Origin: CAZPQK01 sp964588695
GTDB taxonomy: Bacteria; Krumholzibacteriota; Krumholzibacteriia; WVZY01; JAKEHA01
Direction of reading: 5' to 3'
Assembly (NCBI GenBank): GCA_964588695.1
Contig: CAZPQK010000006.1
Coordinates: forward strand, 124,001 to 188,000
DNA length: 64,000 nt
Below, piece by piece: positions 62,194-64,000 of the stretch. A program made the position numbers and the translations under genes. Each line of letters starts with the position of its first letter. Positions within the stretch are counted from its first letter, which is position 1. Under the pieces are notes generated by a model. It had not been told where the DNA came from, did no database searches, and saw only the letters and a list, made by a program, of their open reading frames with translations.

Positions 62194-62736
62194 GTGAAAA
62201 AAATAATCATCGGACTAACAGCTCTGGCCGCGACGCTGGTTCTGGGTGTCGTGATTGGTCAGGTGCTCTCGCTTCAATCGCAACGGCAGCAGTTTGCACA
62301 GGTCAAAGCGAGTGCGCCCCGACCGACGTTTAAGCTCGACGATCCGTTTCCGTCGGTGGACCTCTCCATCGGCGACGAGGCGTTCGTACTAACCGACGAG
62401 TTATTAACCGAAGGCGCAGTGGTGTTGTTTATGGACCTCGACTGTGCACCGTGTACCGAGTTGGCCCGGCAATGGGACGAAGCCGTAACTGGCGGGGAAG
62501 TCGCGGCGGGTCGCGTATTTGGCATCACCGCCTATCCCGAAGAAGCGATTACAGCCTACCGTAACGACAACGACATCAAACTTCCGATCTATCACGACTA
62601 CGACAACGTGTTCATGCACGACTACGACGTTCGCGTGTTTCCCACCGAAGTCATCGTCAGCGCTGACGGCAACGTAGTCTCGATCCGCAACGAGTCGAAT
62701 CGGTACCGCGGCGAAAGCGTGTTCGGCGACGACTAG
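62194..62736 (+). CDS. Membrane-anchored thioredoxin-fold protein (TlpA/redoxin-like)
   Basis: 180 residues, GTG start (AAGG upstream). An uncleaved signal anchor (~4-26) is followed by a periplasmic thioredoxin-like domain: FPSVDL strand, VVLFMDLDC84-A-P-C87-TELARQW active site, ITAYPEEAITAYR helix and a VFPTEV loop with the cis-proline P150. C-A-P-C at the start of a helix plus the cis-proline indicate a thiol-disulfide oxidoreductase of the TlpA/ResA type. It lies 60 nt after the cysteine-rich peptide gene on the same strand, and the two look like one operon split by a stem-loop. Direction of electron flow (oxidase, reductase or isomerase) cannot be told. Confidence 0.9.
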   Translation: MKKIIIGLTALAATLVLGVVIGQVLSLQSQRQQFAQVKASAPRPTFKLDDPFPSVDLSIGDEAFVLTDELLTEGAVVLFMDLDCAPCTELARQWDEAVTGGEVAAGRVFGITAYPEEAITAYRNDNDIKLPIYHDYDNVFMHDYDVRVFPTEVIVSADGNVVSIRNESNRYRGESVFGDD

Positions 62737-62739
62737 TTG

Positions 62740-63864
62740 TTAGTCAGCGGCGGGCGCCAAAGTGTGTTTGGCGATGATTCTGGCCAACCCGCTCCCCGCG
62801 GTTTCCGCGCCTTTCACGTTAAAGTGGCAGTCGTCGTAGAAGTATTCCAGTGACTTGGGCGCTTCGCGGTCAAGGTCGTAGCACGGGGCGGAGATACTGG
62901 TCGCGATAGCGCGCATCGCGTTGTTGTATTGTCCGAGCGCCGCATCCATCGCGACTTCGTCGTAGGTGACCCCGTTCCACAATCGCATCCAATGCCAGTC
63001 CCGTGCGTTTTCGTCGACAGAACTGTTCCAGGTGGTGGCCTGCGTTACCAACACGATGTCTGCTCCGGCAGACCGAACCAGCGCGGCAATGCTGTGCAGA
63101 TTGCGAGCGTAGCTGCTGAGGTGTGTGCGTGGTGCGGCGTTGGTTCTGGGCGCGTCCAGCTGCAGGCCTACGTTGTGGCGGTAGTGCGACTTTGGTCGAA
63201 AGAACAGCCGCGTTTGCCATTGGTCGGGCGATACACGCTGCTTGAAGTAGTAAGCGCGTCGCACGACTTGAAGCGCCATCGCGGCGGTTTTGGTACGCGA
63301 ATGTGTTGGCGCGCGTGACCTGGTTGCATAGTGCAAGTAATCGTGACCGGTCATCGCTTGAATCAGGTCGTTGATGCCACAGAACACCACCACAACATCT
63401 GGTTCTAAGTGAACCAGTCGCTGCGCGATCAGCGCGATGTGATCGTCACTCGCCATCCCCGACCCGCCGGTATTGTAAACGTGAATGTTGTTGTCGCCAG
63501 TCAGTTGACGCAGGTGCCGTTGGGTAACCGCGCCCAGTTCCACGCTGTCGTCCAGGTACAAGCACTCGGTGGTGCTCCCTCCCACCAGAAACACACGGGT
63601 TTCGTCTTGAGGTTTGGGGATCAAGAGACTGTCGCCACGAAAGCCCAGGTTGTTAGTGGTGAATCTGGCTTTCCCGGCCATACCCGGCAGTCCGTATTCG
63701 ACTTCGGTGTGAAAGTTACTGTTACGGGCGTGCTCGCTGCGGATATAGCGATTGATCGATGGGCTTCTTAATTGCTCGACGGTGTAAGGGTTGGGGACTG
63801 GGGCAAGCAAGGCCAGGCCGATCTCTGCGATCACAAGCAAAACCGTGGCAACCATTGCGATCAC
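62740..63864 (-). CDS. Membrane-anchored SGNH/GDSL hydrolase-like protein
   Basis: 374 residues from GTG 63864. An N-terminal hydrophobic helix anchors an SGNH-fold domain: block I FLVGGSTTE (nucleophile S97), block II NTGGSGMASDD, block III FCGINDLI (Gly/Asn of the oxyanion hole) and block V DDCH347 (catalytic Asp-x-x-His). Similar proteins deacylate or acylate polysaccharides and lipids at the envelope. The start may lie upstream: a CTG at 63900, preceded by AAGGGG at 5 nt, would add KPNRFLALGLLV and give the positively charged start expected of a signal anchor. Convergent with the thioredoxin-fold gene (3-nt gap). Confidence 0.88.
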   Translation of the reverse strand: MIAMVATVLLVIAEIGLALLAPVPNPYTVEQLRSPSINRYIRSEHARNSNFHTEVEYGLPGMAGKARFTTNNLGFRGDSLLIPKPQDETRVFLVGGSTTECLYLDDSVELGAVTQRHLRQLTGDNNIHVYNTGGSGMASDDHIALIAQRLVHLEPDVVVVFCGINDLIQAMTGHDYLHYATRSRAPTHSRTKTAAMALQVVRRAYYFKQRVSPDQWQTRLFFRPKSHYRHNVGLQLDAPRTNAAPRTHLSSYARNLHSIAALVRSAGADIVLVTQATTWNSSVDENARDWHWMRLWNGVTYDEVAMDAALGQYNNAMRAIATSISAPCYDLDREAPKSLEYFYDDCHFNVKGAETAGSGLARIIAKHTLAPAAD

Positions 63865-63939
63865 CAGTAAGCCCAGCGCGAGAAAGCGATTCGGTTTCAG
63901 CGTAGCCCCTTATTGATTGCCCCGTTGGAAGTGGCTTGC

Positions 63940-63948
63940 ATTATAGCA
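63940..63948 (-). promoter_or_regulatory. Extended -10 promoter of the SGNH hydrolase gene
   Basis: Minus-strand TGCTATAAT (TG-n-TATAAT) lies ~40 nt ahead of the possible CTG start at 63900. No clear -35 box, as expected for extended -10 promoters. Confidence 0.5.
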
Positions 63949-64000
63949 CGTCGAAAAATAATCGATGCAGGGGTTAGCCACCCGGGCAGCAAAAAGCCCC

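Noticed and set aside
63970..64000. Terminator at the right window edge
   Set aside because: AAAAAGCCCC at the edge could be half of a minus-strand terminator, but the other arm is outside the window.

Overview
The window is a gene-dense stretch (roughly 57-60% GC by eye) from a Gram-negative bacterium. Outer-membrane-type barrels, an OmpA peptidoglycan-binding domain, lipoproteins, RND pumps and a TRAP transporter show the diderm envelope. Two secreted proteins end in a FlgD-like domain with a PNPFNP motif and a C-terminal VLLK. Together with many DUF11, NEW3-like and SdrD-B-like surface domains, this points to an uncultured lineage of the FCB group (Krumholzibacteriota, Eisenbacteria or Latescibacteria type). 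No rRNA or other marker fixes the phylum.

Layout. 1-10993 (+): three consecutive giant envelope genes, the first cut by the window edge; the second carries an OmpA domain inside a chain that ends in a predicted barrel, the third has six ~128-residue repeats. 11198-13499: ATP-type PEP carboxykinase and a lone pseudopilin. 13571-14149 (-): small outer-membrane protein. 14424-17242: hflK-hflC and a ferredoxin/flavodoxin-NADP reductase. 17372-22918: complete pyruvate dehydrogenase operon aceE-aceF-lpd behind a promoter with an inverted repeat. 22986-26875: SdrD-repeat lipoprotein, PhzF-family enzyme, 6-bladed propeller protein. 26962-34757: one RND adaptor with two tandem RND permeases. 34834-39574: propeller lipoprotein with 14 repeats, Mrp/ApbC ATPase, GAF-GAF-PP2C phosphatase. 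39571-46279: unrecognised lipoprotein, glycosyltransferase, metzincin-like/beta-helix secreted protein.

46333-52300 (-): a tightly overlapping six-gene unit of two glycosyltransferases, a TatT-like lipoprotein and the DctP, DctQ and DctM parts of a TRAP transporter; tRNA-Leu(CAG) lies upstream of it. 52864-59812 (+): housekeeping run smpB, N-acetylmuramoyl-alanine amidase, GerMN protein, murI, rph, rdgB and an ABC exporter pair, followed by tRNA-Pro(TGG). 59948-64000: a less dense, AT-richer end. It holds a secreted FlgD-tail protein with elaborate upstream control elements, bracketed by a 26-nt direct repeat; a 72-residue secreted peptide with eight cysteines paired with an anchored thioredoxin-fold CxxC protein; and an SGNH hydrolase-like membrane protein.

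The most unusual items are the cysteine-rich peptide plus thioredoxin-fold cassette, the OmpA-inside-barrel giant protein, the 14-repeat propeller, the TatT-TRAP-glycosyltransferase operon, the PDH operator, and several genes that start without a Shine-Dalgarno sequence (one apparently leaderless, two directly behind intrinsic terminators). No CRISPR array, insertion sequence, integrase, rRNA or tmRNA was seen.
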